Positions 1-9,338 of a stretch of 64,000 nt of DNA are shown in pieces. A program made the translations under genes and the position numbers. Source of the stretch: Radicibacter daui. Its GTDB lineage: Bacteria > Pseudomonadota > Alphaproteobacteria > Radicibacterales > Radicibacteraceae. Numbering within the stretch: the stretch's first letter is position 1; every line of letters starts with the position of its first letter. The DNA lies in assembly GCA_030657355.1 (NCBI GenBank), contig CP131057.1:517501-581500 (forward strand), read 5' to 3'. A model generated the notes under the pieces. It had not been told where the DNA came from. It worked only from the letters and a program-made list of their open reading frames with translations, and ran no database searches.

Positions 1-48
1 TTTCGTTTCCTTCATAGCCAGAAGGCCGGCGGTTGATCTTGCCACGGG

Positions 49-846
49 TCAACGCCTGACCTGCAAAATACGCTGCTCGGTTCCGTTCAGGACAAGAGCG
101 GTCAATATTCCCGTCGCATAAGCGCCCGTATCGATACCGATCCGCACGCCTCCGAGCACAGGTCCCGGCTCAATGGTGTGACCGTGGACGATGATTTTGG
201 GATGCGGACGTCTCCAGCTAAGAAACGGCTCGCGGATCCAGATGAGGTCGCGCGGATCCTGATTTTCGAGGCTTACCTGCGGCCTGATGCCGGCATGGGA
301 AAAATAATAATCGCCGAACGTCACGCTATGTCGCAGAGATTGCAGGAAGAGAGCATGTTCTTCCGGCAAGCGTCGGCGCAATTCACCTGCCAGTGCCTCA
401 ACCCCGCCCGGCTCAGAAAGGCGGCCTATCCCTTCCGCGCCATAGCTATCGGCCGTTGCTATTCCCCCGAAGCCCAGCCAGTCGCTGGCGGCCTCCGGCT
501 CTTTCAGAAAATCGAGAAAAACCTGCTCATGGTTGCCGCGCAGGAAATAGTGTTCAAATCCCGGGAGCGGCTGGGAGACAAGTGACGACACGACGGCGGC
601 ACTTGCCGGTCCACGATCAATATAGTCGCCCAGAAAAACAACTATCTTGCGCACACAATCGGCAACGTACCCGGCATCGGCGATAATCGCGTCCAGCATA
701 CGGCCGAGAAGGACAGCCTCGCCATGGATATCTCCAATGGCGTAAAGCACCATGCCGGACGGCAGGCCGGGAATTGGAGCCTCTGTTTCAGTAGAATCCG
801 CAGCGCGACCGAACCGGCCAACAAGTTTGTTCCAGAACCCGGTCAC
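49..846 (-). CDS. PPP-family metallophosphoesterase (serine/threonine-type phosphatase)
   Basis: The 265-residue product carries the three metal-binding signatures of the PPP phosphatase family in order: GDIHG at residues 38-42, GDYIDRGP at 73-80 and RGNHE at 103-107. Later histidines in FSHAG and VHGHT complete the dinuclear metal site. Family members hydrolyse phosphoserine/phosphothreonine or diadenosine polyphosphates; the sequence does not tell which. It starts with GTG and has no signal peptide, so it is probably cytosolic. It lies 28 bases downstream of an exported Ala-rich protein gene on the same strand, at the edge of the polysaccharide cluster. A role in controlling phosphorylation of the polysaccharide machinery is only an inference from position. 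Confidence 0.88.
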   Translation of the reverse strand: MTGFWNKLVGRFGRAADSTETEAPIPGLPSGMVLYAIGDIHGEAVLLGRMLDAIIADAGYVADCVRKIVVFLGDYIDRGPASAAVVSSLVSQPLPGFEHYFLRGNHEQVFLDFLKEPEAASDWLGFGGIATADSYGAEGIGRLSEPGGVEALAGELRRRLPEEHALFLQSLRHSVTFGDYYFSHAGIRPQVSLENQDPRDLIWIREPFLSWRRPHPKIIVHGHTIEPGPVLGGVRIGIDTGAYATGILTALVLNGTEQRILQVRR

Positions 847-874
847 GACAAAATGCGTTCTCTAACCCCAGCGA

Positions 875-1645
875 TTACGACGGGCTGGTATCGGTATCGG
901 GCAGGTTCTGCTCTATCGGCACATTGTTAAGATTGTTATTGTTCGCCGTATCCTGACCCTGATCGGTAACGGTCTGCGACGTGCCACTTTGGGTACGCAG
1001 AATTTCGGCAATCTGTGCCGAATTAGCCTGATTGGCTGCGTTGAGAGACTGGTTGGCGCTTGCCTGGTTCAGCACGGAAGCAACTGACTGGGCAGCCCCG
1101 GGGGACGCCGCGGCAACTGTCTGGCTTGTGGCGGCGCTATAGGCATTGGCCATCACTGCAACAGCCGCGGCAGGCGATGCCTGATAGACAACCGGGTTGG
1201 TAACGATGCGGGACACAGCCGCCGCAGTATCTGCCACCTGCTGCGGGGCGACCCGCTGAACTTCCGGAGAGACAAGAATACGCGCTGCGGTAACCGCCAC
1301 GGAGGAAACTGAAGCCGGTGCGGCATTCATCACCGTCTGCGCGCCCGTAATACGGACAGCGGCTGCAGCAGCCGCAATTGCCGCCTGCGGATTAGTCGAC
1401 AAAATCCGCTCTGCTGCTGCAACTACCTGTTGGGACAAGGCCGCCATCTGGGTGGGGTTGCCGCCAGAAAGCGCCTGGATCACCTGCGCGATCTGATTGG
1501 TGTTGCCCGCAAGGAACGCCGCCTGGAGAGCAGGCGGCAATTGCACGGCCGCGCCGGTCGTCTGCGCAGACGCCTCTACCGCAACAAAGGACAGCGGCGC
1601 AGCAGCAAGCGCGCAAAGCAACGTACCCAAAGCCAGTCTGTTCAT
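875..1645 (-). CDS. Exported Ala/Gln/Val-rich protein of unknown function
   Basis: I do not recognise the family. The 256-residue product begins with a clear Sec signal peptide (MNRLALGTLLCALAAAPLSF, cleavage likely after ASA near residue 27). The mature part is almost entirely Ala, Val, Gln, Ser and Asn, with repeated amphipathic helix-like segments spaced about 33-36 residues (IAAAAAAVRITGA, VTAARILVSPEVQRV, TAAAVSRIVTNPVV, AVAVMANAYSAA). It ends in a polar, Asn/Asp-rich tail. There are no cysteines beyond the signal region. The ATG is preceded by a good ribosome site (GGGAGAGG). It may be a periplasmic or surface helical-repeat protein linked to polysaccharide export; that link rests on position only. 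Confidence 0.75.
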   Translation of the reverse strand: MNRLALGTLLCALAAAPLSFVAVEASAQTTGAAVQLPPALQAAFLAGNTNQIAQVIQALSGGNPTQMAALSQQVVAAAERILSTNPQAAIAAAAAAVRITGAQTVMNAAPASVSSVAVTAARILVSPEVQRVAPQQVADTAAAVSRIVTNPVVYQASPAAAVAVMANAYSAATSQTVAAASPGAAQSVASVLNQASANQSLNAANQANSAQIAEILRTQSGTSQTVTDQGQDTANNNNLNNVPIEQNLPDTDTSPS

Positions 1646-1743
1646 CGCCGGCCCTCTCCCGCAAGGAATTCCCTACATTGAGGAATACAGTGATAACGGC
1701 GCTCTATCAACGTCCTAATTCAAATATTTAACTCTGGAAACAG

Positions 1744-3282
1744 TCAGGTCCGGATCAGATACTTCATTGCGCCTGCACGCCAGCCCTCACCTTGCAACGG
1801 CCAGCCCAGAAATCCACCGAAGAAATACTGCCCCACCGATCGCCGCAACCGGCTGGAGGGATTCAGGAACAGGGCAACCGTGAAGGCAAACCCGCCGATC
1901 AGCGAGGGCAGGATGAGCAGAAGCCATCCCTCCACCCCGGCGGATCTCAGCAGGCTGAGGCCGCCGTAACAGGAGCCCGCAACAACCAGCGCACCCCCTG
2001 CGCCCGGGAGAAGGACGCTGGCCACAGTTCTTGCGCCAAGACCGATCTCGCGGGCAGCCAGCACAAGCAGCACGGACTGGAAAAACAGGTCGACAGCAAA
2101 AAGGCACAGCGCGAAGGCGGCAGCGCCTTGCGGATCGAAAAACCACAAGGTCGCCGACAGCGCGACCAGATAACATCCTTGATGGATGACCCGGATATGC
2201 AGCCGCCCGGTCGCCTCGATAAGCCCGCCGGCAAAGACCGAAAGGCCGCGCATCAGCGCCCAGAGCGCAACTGCACTCATCACCGGGCCTGACGCCGTCC
2301 AGACCGGCCCAAGGACAAGCAGCGCCAGAGGCTGGGCCAGAGTGGCAATACCTGCGGTCAACGTTCCCATGAACAAGGCAGCAACAGCAATAATCGCCAG
2401 CCAGGCTTGCTGCAGGCGTTCGCGATCACGCCCCCACGTACCGTAGGCCGGAAAGAGAACCCTGCCGAGGCCGATGACAACCAAATCCATCGGCAGGAAT
2501 GCAAGGGCAAAGGAGCGGTCCCACAAACCGGCGGCCTGGATGCCGGCAAGGTGCACCAGAACAACAGGCAGCAAATGAAGCCCGGCAGAGTCCATGATCC
2601 GGATCATGGAAAAGCTGCCGGCGAGGCGCAGCATCCCGCGGGCACGCGGGCTGAGGAGCTGCCGGCTCAACAGGGGATGCGGGGCCGCCAGGAAGGCAAA
2701 CAATGCTGTCAGGGCCGTCTGGGCCAGATAAGCCAGCACAAGGCTCCAGTATCCAAGACCGTACCAGGCCGCAGGCAATGCCACCAGAAGCTGGGAGAGA
2801 ACGAGCGCACCGACATTTTGCAAGCCCAGGCGGCGAAAGGCCATATTGCGGGACAGAATACCGGTTGAGACCTGACCGAGGGCGGACAACGGCCCCCCAA
2901 AGCACAACATCGCAAGGGCAAGGCGCACCTGCGGATCGGAAGCCGCCCCGAAGAGACCTCCTGCCACAAAAATCAGGACAGCTGTCACGGCGGCGACACC
3001 GGCACTCATCAAAACGCCACTGGCGAACAGGATCGCCGCATCTCTGGTGGGGTCGAAATCGCTCTTGCGGATAATCACCGCGACGGCGCCGGCGCCAACG
3101 AGATACTGGATGAATTTTATAGCGCCGGCTCCAACCGCGATGACGCCATAGTCATCAGGTGTCAGCAACCGTGCCAGCAGAGCTGCAAAAACCAGCTGCA
3201 GCACGGCTCCGAGCCCGGTGCTCACATAGCTCCATCGCAGCGAACGGCCCACCGAGAGCGGTTGCTCCGTTTCAGGCTTCAT
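1744..3282 (-). CDS. Polysaccharide flippase, Wzx/MATE-like (polysaccharide biosynthesis family)
   Basis: The product of about 512 residues is strongly hydrophobic, with roughly 12-14 membrane segments and the N-terminal pattern of lipopolysaccharide/exopolysaccharide flippases (LRWSYVSTGLGAVLQLVFAA, then LLTPDDYGVIAVG). Such proteins move undecaprenyl-linked oligosaccharide repeat units across the inner membrane. A TTG two codons upstream (3288) is an alternative start; I chose the ATG at 3282. The gene diverges from an O-antigen-ligase-like gene, leaving about 110 bases for two promoters. With two Wzy/ligase candidates and many glycosyltransferases nearby, a Wzx/Wzy-dependent pathway is the natural reading. 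Confidence 0.88.
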   Translation of the reverse strand: MKPETEQPLSVGRSLRWSYVSTGLGAVLQLVFAALLARLLTPDDYGVIAVGAGAIKFIQYLVGAGAVAVIIRKSDFDPTRDAAILFASGVLMSAGVAAVTAVLIFVAGGLFGAASDPQVRLALAMLCFGGPLSALGQVSTGILSRNMAFRRLGLQNVGALVLSQLLVALPAAWYGLGYWSLVLAYLAQTALTALFAFLAAPHPLLSRQLLSPRARGMLRLAGSFSMIRIMDSAGLHLLPVVLVHLAGIQAAGLWDRSFALAFLPMDLVVIGLGRVLFPAYGTWGRDRERLQQAWLAIIAVAALFMGTLTAGIATLAQPLALLVLGPVWTASGPVMSAVALWALMRGLSVFAGGLIEATGRLHIRVIHQGCYLVALSATLWFFDPQGAAAFALCLFAVDLFFQSVLLVLAAREIGLGARTVASVLLPGAGGALVVAGSCYGGLSLLRSAGVEGWLLLILPSLIGGFAFTVALFLNPSSRLRRSVGQYFFGGFLGWPLQGEGWRAGAMKYLIRT

Positions 3283-3392
3283 CTTCAACCGGCCCCGGCC
3301 TCCCCCCGCGCCGGCACGTCATTCACCTTGTGCTGGCGGCGCACTTTGCTCTATCGCAGGAACATACGGCAACAGCTGGCAGATGATACAAG

Positions 3393-4757
3393 ATGTTGAG
3401 ACGGGCCCATTTCTGGCTTCTGGCGGTCGCTCTGGCGCTGGCCCCGCTGCCGCTCGGTCTCAACCGGCCGCTGGCATGGACGGCCTTCGGCATCATCATT
3501 GGCCTCCTGCTCCTGCTGTGGCCATTTGCCTCCGCTTCGGACGCTGACTGGAAGCCGAAAGTCCACCGGTCCTTGCTTGCACCCGGACTCTTGCTGCTGG
3601 CCGCCTTTCTGTGGGGTATTTTCCAGGCATACATTCCCGTTTCGGGGGACTGGTCTTATCCGATATGGCACATGACCGCGACGAGCCTGCCGGATGAGGC
3701 GGTTGTCCCGGTTATCGCGGCGGACCCGTATGCCGCCTTCGGTACGCTTTTCCGATGGGCACTCTATGCCGGCGTTTTCTGGCTGGCCTACCAGCATTGC
3801 CAATCGGCACGGCGCGCCGCATCACTGCTCAACGTCATCGCCATCGCCGGCACGCTCTACAGCCTTTACGGCCTAGCGATCTGGCTCACCGGCAGCCAGA
3901 GCATTCTGGGCATGGAGAAATGGGCCTATGCCGGCGACGTAACCAGCACCTTCGTAAACAAGAACCACTTTGCCACCTTTGCCGGCATCAGCATGCTGTG
4001 CTGCATGGCACTTTTCATGCGCCGCCTGCGGGGCGAACCCCTGGGTTGGCGCCTGTTTGCCAACCGTCGCGCCCGGCCGGCGTTACCTTATCTGGCTGCC
4101 GCCACAATCTGTTTTCTTGCCCTGCTGGGCTCGGGTTCACGCGGCGGATTGCTGGCAACGATCGTTGGCTCTGCCGTTCTCGTGGCTGGAATCTTCATTG
4201 TCAGCCGTAGTCCGGAAAAGCGCCCGCGATTGCTGCTCTGGTGTGGCGCTGCCTTCACGTTGTTTATCGTGGCAGGCTGCTGGTATCTGATTGCCGGCCA
4301 GATCGGGATGACGGATTCGCAGGACAGGGTGCGCATCTATGACACCGTTCTGCGGCTCATCACAGAACGTCCGCTGCTGGGCTACGGGCTCGGCAGCTTT
4401 CCGGTGGTTTTTGCCCAGAACCGGCCCGTTACCGTCAACCAAGTATGGGGCGAGGCGCACAATACATACCTTGAACTGCTGCTCGAGTTGGGTATTCCCG
4501 CCGCGCTGGCTGTGTTCGCCGCTGCCGCCCTGTTGATTATCCGCACCGGCCGCGGTGTGCTGGAGCGGCGGCGGGCCCGTATTTTCCCGGTGGTTGCGCT
4601 CTCGACATCTGCTCTGGTCATCGCCCATGCCTTTGTCGATTTCAGCCTGCAGATCCCGGCGATATCCGTTATCTGGCTCAGCCTTCTCGGCGCCGGGTTT
4701 GCCCAATCCTTCTCTACCCGCCAAAAACGCAAGCAGCCGGCGGACGAAAGATTGTGA
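3393..4757 (+). CDS. O-antigen ligase / Wzy-type polymerase family membrane protein
   Basis: The 454-residue polytopic protein has about ten to twelve predicted membrane helices and the Wzy_C signatures of O-antigen ligases and polymerases: a periplasmic GSGSRGG motif near residue 249 and a later segment with WGEAHNTYLELLLELG, where the conserved His lies in the large loop. The family joins or polymerises undecaprenyl-linked glycans in the periplasm. Ligase and polymerase cannot be told apart by sequence alone. A second family member lies at 11417-12745, so one may polymerise and the other ligate. The stop overlaps the GTG start of the next gene by four bases, so the two are co-translated. 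Confidence 0.87.
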   Translation: MLRRAHFWLLAVALALAPLPLGLNRPLAWTAFGIIIGLLLLLWPFASASDADWKPKVHRSLLAPGLLLLAAFLWGIFQAYIPVSGDWSYPIWHMTATSLPDEAVVPVIAADPYAAFGTLFRWALYAGVFWLAYQHCQSARRAASLLNVIAIAGTLYSLYGLAIWLTGSQSILGMEKWAYAGDVTSTFVNKNHFATFAGISMLCCMALFMRRLRGEPLGWRLFANRRARPALPYLAAATICFLALLGSGSRGGLLATIVGSAVLVAGIFIVSRSPEKRPRLLLWCGAAFTLFIVAGCWYLIAGQIGMTDSQDRVRIYDTVLRLITERPLLGYGLGSFPVVFAQNRPVTVNQVWGEAHNTYLELLLELGIPAALAVFAAAALLIIRTGRGVLERRRARIFPVVALSTSALVIAHAFVDFSLQIPAISVIWLSLLGAGFAQSFSTRQKRKQPADERL

Positions 4758-5920
4758 AAATCGGCATCGCGGCCCCGTGCGATCTGACACTTCTGGCAGA
4801 CCGGCTGGAAACACCCCCACCGGTGCCGGGCCTCGGTTCGGCCCCCGTTGCCCATCTCGTGCGCGGATTACTGGCGCAGGGACATCAGGTTATTCTCTAT
4901 ACGCTCGATTTCGCTGTGGAAGAGCCTCTTCACCTGGGAGGTCCTGATCTCGATATCCACGTCGGCGCGTTCCGGCGACGTCATCGAATGCGGGATCTGA
5001 TGGCGGCGGAACGACGAACCGTTGAAGCGCTCATCCGGCGCCAACCGGCTGATATCGTCAGCGCGCACTGGGCTTATGAATACGCTCTGGGCGCCCTTCA
5101 TTCAGGGCTTCCCACAAGCGTCACGATCAATGACTGGGCTCCGGCCGTGCTGCGTCTCAAACCCGATGCCTACCGGCTGGGTCGCCTCCTGCTCTTCCGA
5201 CGGGTTTTGCGGCAGGCTTCGCATTTCCTGGCCCCTTCGCCCTACATCGCCCAGAAGGTTGTCCTCGCCACCGGCAAGCCCTGCGCCGTTGTTGGCCAGG
5301 CAACCACTCTTGCCGAACCGTCGGCGGCAGCCAGCCGTCAGGCAAGTACCTGCCCGACGATGCTGGTAATCGCCAACGGCTTCACTCGCCTCAAGAACAC
5401 CAGTACAGCCCTCCGGGCATTCGCAGCGGTAAGGAAGAGCCTGCCGCAGGCCCGGCTGCTTCTGGTTGGCGACGAGCATCAGCAGGGCGGAAAGGCCGAG
5501 ACTTGGGCTCAGACCCACAGACTGACTGCCGGTGTCGAGTTTCTGGGACCTCTGCCCAATCTTGCGGTCCGGGAACTACTGCACTCGGCTCATCTGCTGC
5601 TTCACCCCTCCCGGGAGGAGTCGTTCGGTCAGGCGGTGCTGGAAGCCCTGGCCGCCGGCCTTCCGGTGATCGGTGGCCACCGCTCCGGCGCCATTCCATG
5701 GCTTGTCGGCGATGCAGGCTACCTCTGCGATATCGATGAGCCTGGCACTATCGCAGACGCGGCCATCCGGCTTCTGGGAGACGAAGCGCTCCGCTCCCGG
5801 CTGTCTGCAAATGCCCGGGCCCGGGTAGTATCCAGCTTTTCATCCGCCCAGGTGGCCGAGGCCTATAGTGCAGAGTTCGAGCGGATCCTCGCCACCAGCG
5901 GGCGTAAAAACTCGATATAG
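4754..5920 (+). CDS. Glycosyltransferase family 4 protein
   Basis: The 388-residue protein has the GT-B architecture of GT4 retaining transferases. The C-terminal donor-binding half contains SREESFGQAVLEALAAGLPV, which fits the E-x7-E motif, and is preceded by a typical TRLKNTSTALRAFA segment. The GTG start at 4754 overlaps the upstream stop. Acceptor and donor sugars are unknown. The last 58 bases overlap, tail to tail, the end of the opposite-strand WecG-family gene, so the two transcription units collide here with no room for a terminator. Confidence 0.9.
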   Translation: MKIGIAAPCDLTLLADRLETPPPVPGLGSAPVAHLVRGLLAQGHQVILYTLDFAVEEPLHLGGPDLDIHVGAFRRRHRMRDLMAAERRTVEALIRRQPADIVSAHWAYEYALGALHSGLPTSVTINDWAPAVLRLKPDAYRLGRLLLFRRVLRQASHFLAPSPYIAQKVVLATGKPCAVVGQATTLAEPSAAASRQASTCPTMLVIANGFTRLKNTSTALRAFAAVRKSLPQARLLLVGDEHQQGGKAETWAQTHRLTAGVEFLGPLPNLAVRELLHSAHLLLHPSREESFGQAVLEALAAGLPVIGGHRSGAIPWLVGDAGYLCDIDEPGTIADAAIRLLGDEALRSRLSANARARVVSSFSSAQVAEAYSAEFERILATSGRKNSI

Positions 5921-6696
5921 GCGGCCAGTACGAGAAAAGTCGGCACCGTCACGGCATAGCGTCCCGCCAGACGCCGCGGCTCACTCGCCAAACGGAAGAT
6001 CCATTCAAGCCCGTGCCGCTGCATCCAGAGCGGAGCCTGGGGCTTGGAGCCAGAGAGAAAATCGAACGCCGCCCCGACCCCAACCAGCAGCGCAGCCTGC
6101 AGCCGGTGGCGATTGCGGGCCATCCAGAGCTCCTGTTTTGGCGCCCCCAGCCCTACCCAGACGATATCGGCCTTGCACGCGTCGATCCGCGCGCACTGAT
6201 CTCTTTCCTCCTCATCCGACCACGGTCCCTGACCGGGGCTGAAAGCGCCCACGATCATGGCCAGGGGATAACGTCGGGCAAGTTCATTTTCCAGCCGGGC
6301 CAGCACAGCCGGGGTCGATCCGAAAAGCACATGCCGAAGAGGTGGATGTTCCGGCCGTCCGGATTGTTCCAGCATTGCGTTCATGAAATCAGGCCCATAG
6401 AACCGGGAAGCGCCGAATGCACTCTTACGCCGGGCAAGCCAGACGACCGGCATACCATCAGGACCGGCAATCAGAGCCGACCGCACGGCCGCTTGCACGG
6501 CAGCATCGCGCCGCGCCGCAATAATGCTGCGTGCATCCAGATGGCAGATATAGCCCCGCTGCCCTTCGGCTATGATGGCGCAGGCAAGCTCCACCCCATC
6601 CTCGATCGACCACGGATCGACTGGCACACCGAGGACACTTACCCGGCGCTCCCCAATCGTAGATGTCTCCACCGGCATCTTGTCCCGGCTCCTCAC
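5863..6696 (-). CDS. WecG/TagA/CpsF family glycosyltransferase (GT26)
   Basis: The 277-residue protein shows the family landmarks in order: GPDGMPVVW, GLGAPKQELWM and GVGAAFDFLSG. Members transfer ManNAcA, ManNAc or glucuronic acid to a lipid-linked glycan at the membrane; GumM of xanthan synthesis is a known exopolysaccharide example. The GTG start overlaps the upstream GT4 stop in a GTGA arrangement, placing it last in the minus-strand polysaccharide operon. A downstream ATG (MPVETS, residue 7) is an alternative start. The 3' end overlaps the convergent GT4 gene by 58 bases. Confidence 0.92.
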   Translation of the reverse strand: MRSRDKMPVETSTIGERRVSVLGVPVDPWSIEDGVELACAIIAEGQRGYICHLDARSIIAARRDAAVQAAVRSALIAGPDGMPVVWLARRKSAFGASRFYGPDFMNAMLEQSGRPEHPPLRHVLFGSTPAVLARLENELARRYPLAMIVGAFSPGQGPWSDEEERDQCARIDACKADIVWVGLGAPKQELWMARNRHRLQAALLVGVGAAFDFLSGSKPQAPLWMQRHGLEWIFRLASEPRRLAGRYAVTVPTFLVLAAYIEFLRPLVARIRSNSAL

Positions 6697-7850
6697 CGTC
6701 GCCGCATCAAACGGTCGTAAAGTGCATTTCTGCGCCCCAGAATTTCAGCCGGCGCGTAGGCCTTCTCGTAAAGGCGCCGGGCGTTGGTCGCAAAAGAACT
6801 TTGCAGCACCTTGTCGGAAAACAGCGTGGTCGCTGCAGCCCGCCAGCCGGCCCTGTCGGCGATGGACAAAACATATCCAGAGCGCCCGTGCTCGACCATC
6901 TCTCCTGCCGCCCCTCCGGAAGCGGCGATCACGGGCAACCCATGCGCCATGGCCTCGCAGATCGCCAGCGGCAGGTTTTCGAAACAAAGCGAGGGAAACA
7001 CGAGAAAGTTCGCCGCGGCCATGGCGGATGCCACCGCCTCCCGCGGCAAACGGCCCAGAAAACTTACATGTCCGGGGGCGGTCGCCTTTAACTCAGCTTC
7101 CAGAGGACCGTCGCCGACGATTTGCAGTGGCACCTCGATATGCCGCCAGAGTTCCAGAAGCTCCCGCACACCCTTTTCCGGGCTCAGTCGCCCGACATAA
7201 AGGGCTCCGCTGCCGGCCCCCTTGCTGCCAACTGACGTGGGCGCGTCGACCGGATTGGGAATAACCTCCAGCCGGTCTGGCGGCAGCCCCGCCGCCCGAA
7301 ATCTGGCGGCGGCGAATTCGCTGAGCGCAATAAAGGACGAAACCTTCCGGCTCCAGGTACCGAGAAGCCGGTGTGACGCCGCCATGGCGGCTACCGCAGC
7401 CGACGCCGGCCTTGATCCACGGTAACATCCATGAACGACGCCGGGCCAGGCAAATGGTTGGCCAACGCAGCGTTCACAGGCGTGCCCGGCCCTCAGCAGC
7501 AATCCGTTCACACAGAGCAGGCGGTAGTTGTGAAGCGTCTGGACGACCGGCACGCCTGCTGCCCGCGCGGCGTGGATGACGGACGGCGAGAACAGCGGGA
7601 AACTGTTATGAACATGGACGATATCCGGCTGAAATCTCCGGATGGCGTCAGCCGCCAGTCTGTACCCCTGACGCGACCACACGGTCGCCGCCGCCAGCGC
7701 AAGGCCGGGCTTCGGCCCTATTTCGGCGTTATCCTTGATCAGCGTCCCGACATCGAAGCCATGCGCTGCCATGAAGGCAATGTCGGCATCAACCGCCTCA
7801 TCTTCACCGCCGCGCTGCTGATACCTTTCATGAATGATCAGGATCCGCAT
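6693..7850 (-). CDS. Glycosyltransferase family 4 protein
   Basis: The 385-residue product starts MRILIIHERYQQRGGEDEAV, the usual opening of a GT4 enzyme, and contains LYVGRLSPEKGVRELLELW and FENLPLAICEAMAHGLPV (E-x7-E donor site). An open frame continues 77 codons further upstream, but that part reads as an out-of-frame copy of the deacetylase gene, so I start at the ATG at 7850, eleven bases after the deacetylase stop. It is translationally coupled to the WecG-family gene downstream. Substrates are unknown. Confidence 0.9.
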   Translation of the reverse strand: MRILIIHERYQQRGGEDEAVDADIAFMAAHGFDVGTLIKDNAEIGPKPGLALAAATVWSRQGYRLAADAIRRFQPDIVHVHNSFPLFSPSVIHAARAAGVPVVQTLHNYRLLCVNGLLLRAGHACERCVGQPFAWPGVVHGCYRGSRPASAAVAAMAASHRLLGTWSRKVSSFIALSEFAAARFRAAGLPPDRLEVIPNPVDAPTSVGSKGAGSGALYVGRLSPEKGVRELLELWRHIEVPLQIVGDGPLEAELKATAPGHVSFLGRLPREAVASAMAAANFLVFPSLCFENLPLAICEAMAHGLPVIAASGGAAGEMVEHGRSGYVLSIADRAGWRAAATTLFSDKVLQSSFATNARRLYEKAYAPAEILGRRNALYDRLMRRR

Positions 7851-7861
7851 GCTGCCGGCCC

Positions 7862-8596
7862 TTAAACCGGGGTGCCGGCAGCATCTGCCAGCACCAGCGA
7901 ACCATTTGCCACACAGCTCGCCTGTGCTCCGGCCAGCATGCCGAGAGTCTTGTCGAATTCCGGCCAAAGACCCAGCTGGTCGATTTCCCAGCCATGTCCC
8001 CAGATGTGCAGCACCTGCCCCTCCGTCAGGCGAGACAGGGGATACCCGACGGCCTCTTGCACAGAGCACTGCCGGCTGCATGCCAGCGCAAGACCTAGCC
8101 GACGCGCACCGCCACCTTGCCGCAACCAGTTCCGGAGCAGCGCCGGCAGGCGATGCGGGTAGAACTGGACCGTCGTGGGCAGCCGGTAGGATGAGGTATT
8201 CCGGTCGAGGCGGAACATCTGGGTGGTCCGGGCGAAGCTGAACCCCGCCGCCTTGACCATGGCCCGCTCCCGGCTCCCCCCGCGCCCACCCGGATAGGCA
8301 AATCCGCGGACCTCAGAACCCAGCATGTCCTCAAGGGCTGCCTTTCCATCGGCAACCTGCCGCCGTGCCTCGCTCTCATCCAAAGCAGTCAGGCGCAGAT
8401 GATCAAGCGTGTGTCCGCCGATCTCGAAACCAGCCGAAGCCAGCGAGCGCAATTGCGCCGCATCAACTACAGGCCGCCCCTCGCTGTTGCGGACCGGCAC
8501 GTAGAACGTCGCGGTCAAGCCATGCCGGGCAAGATACTCCGCGACCTTGATGTCGGCAGGATGGCCGTCGTCGAAGGAGAGTGTAATGGCCCTCAT
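7862..8596 (-). CDS. Polysaccharide deacetylase (carbohydrate esterase 4 family)
   Basis: The 244-residue product begins MRAITLSFDDGHPADIKVAEY. SFDDG is the NodB-domain metal and base motif and HTLDH supplies the two metal-binding histidines; FAYPGG follows. Family members remove N- or O-acetyl groups from glycans. There is no signal peptide, so it may act on lipid-linked intermediates in the cytoplasm, unlike the exported deacetylases. The ATG start at 8596 overlaps the stop of the upstream methyltransferase by four bases; an open frame extends further but is antisense-like and rejected. Confidence 0.9.
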   Translation of the reverse strand: MRAITLSFDDGHPADIKVAEYLARHGLTATFYVPVRNSEGRPVVDAAQLRSLASAGFEIGGHTLDHLRLTALDESEARRQVADGKAALEDMLGSEVRGFAYPGGRGGSRERAMVKAAGFSFARTTQMFRLDRNTSSYRLPTTVQFYPHRLPALLRNWLRQGGGARRLGLALACSRQCSVQEAVGYPLSRLTEGQVLHIWGHGWEIDQLGLWPEFDKTLGMLAGAQASCVANGSLVLADAAGTPV

Positions 8597-9333
8597 CCGT
8601 GTCCGGCCTTCTTGCGGGCAAGCACGAGCCCGCCAGCATAGTAAGGAGAAGCAGGCAGCAGGTGATCGAGGCCGAGCGCGAGAAAGCCCAGCAAATGAAA
8701 GGGGACCGCCAGAGCAAAGGCCAGCAACAGGGCAGCAGACGCCATAGGGCCACGACCGGCTTGCCAGCCCCTGGCGTGCCGTACCAGCAACCGGCCCGGC
8801 AAATCCGATAAGGTCGAGGTCAACAAAAAGAAAAAGCCGCCAAGGCGGGTTGCCTCCACCACCTCGAACCCGGCCTGCTCCACCTCGCCCTGCATGCCGG
8901 CCATGGTCCATCGGCGCAGATCACTGGAGCGCCCTTCACAGGTCATGAAGGGAAAATCGACGATCAACAGCCCTTCCGGTAGTGCAACGCGAGCGGCTTC
9001 GCCCAATACGTCGGCTGGTTTTATTACGTGCTGCAGCACATGAAACAGGCTGATGAGACCGGCGCTGCCGCCTGCCAGCGGCAAGGCGGCAGCGTCTGCC
9101 ACCAGATCGGTTGTGTCCCGATGGACAATATCCAGATTGAGGACCGGAGCCCCACCGGCCAGCGCCGTCAATTCGCGCCGGTAAGGACCGGTTCCGGCGC
9201 CGACGTCAATGCCCATCGCAGGGCTCGTCGTCCTGCGTACGGAGACAGCAGCACGAAGAAAGCGCCGCACACTGAAGCGTTCCGGGATGAGAACATCCTG
9301 CGCAAGACGATAGGCTGCTACCAGCAGGGACAC
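8593..9333 (-). CDS. SAM-dependent methyltransferase (class I, Methyltransf_11 type)
   Basis: The 246-residue protein has a motif I glycine loop (GIDVGAGTGPYRREL, about residues 41-55), an acidic residue ending strand 2 (LNLDIV) and a post-I segment ISLFHVLQHV. The last 60 residues contain hydrophobic stretches (MASAALLLAFALAVPFHLLG) that may anchor it to the membrane, which is typical of methyltransferases in polysaccharide clusters. It starts with GTG five bases after the GT2-GT4 fusion and overlaps the deacetylase start. It probably methylates a sugar or the growing chain; the target is not visible. Confidence 0.87.
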   Translation of the reverse strand: MSLLVAAYRLAQDVLIPERFSVRRFLRAAVSVRRTTSPAMGIDVGAGTGPYRRELTALAGGAPVLNLDIVHRDTTDLVADAAALPLAGGSAGLISLFHVLQHVIKPADVLGEAARVALPEGLLIVDFPFMTCEGRSSDLRRWTMAGMQGEVEQAGFEVVEATRLGGFFFLLTSTLSDLPGRLLVRHARGWQAGRGPMASAALLLAFALAVPFHLLGFLALGLDHLLPASPYYAGGLVLARKKAGHG

Positions 9334-9338
9334 GGGCG

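Noticed and set aside
7851-8081. N-terminal extension of the GT4 gene starting at 7850
   Set aside because: The 77 extra codons lie within the deacetylase gene in another frame and do not resemble a GT4 N-terminus; MRILIIHERY is the expected start.
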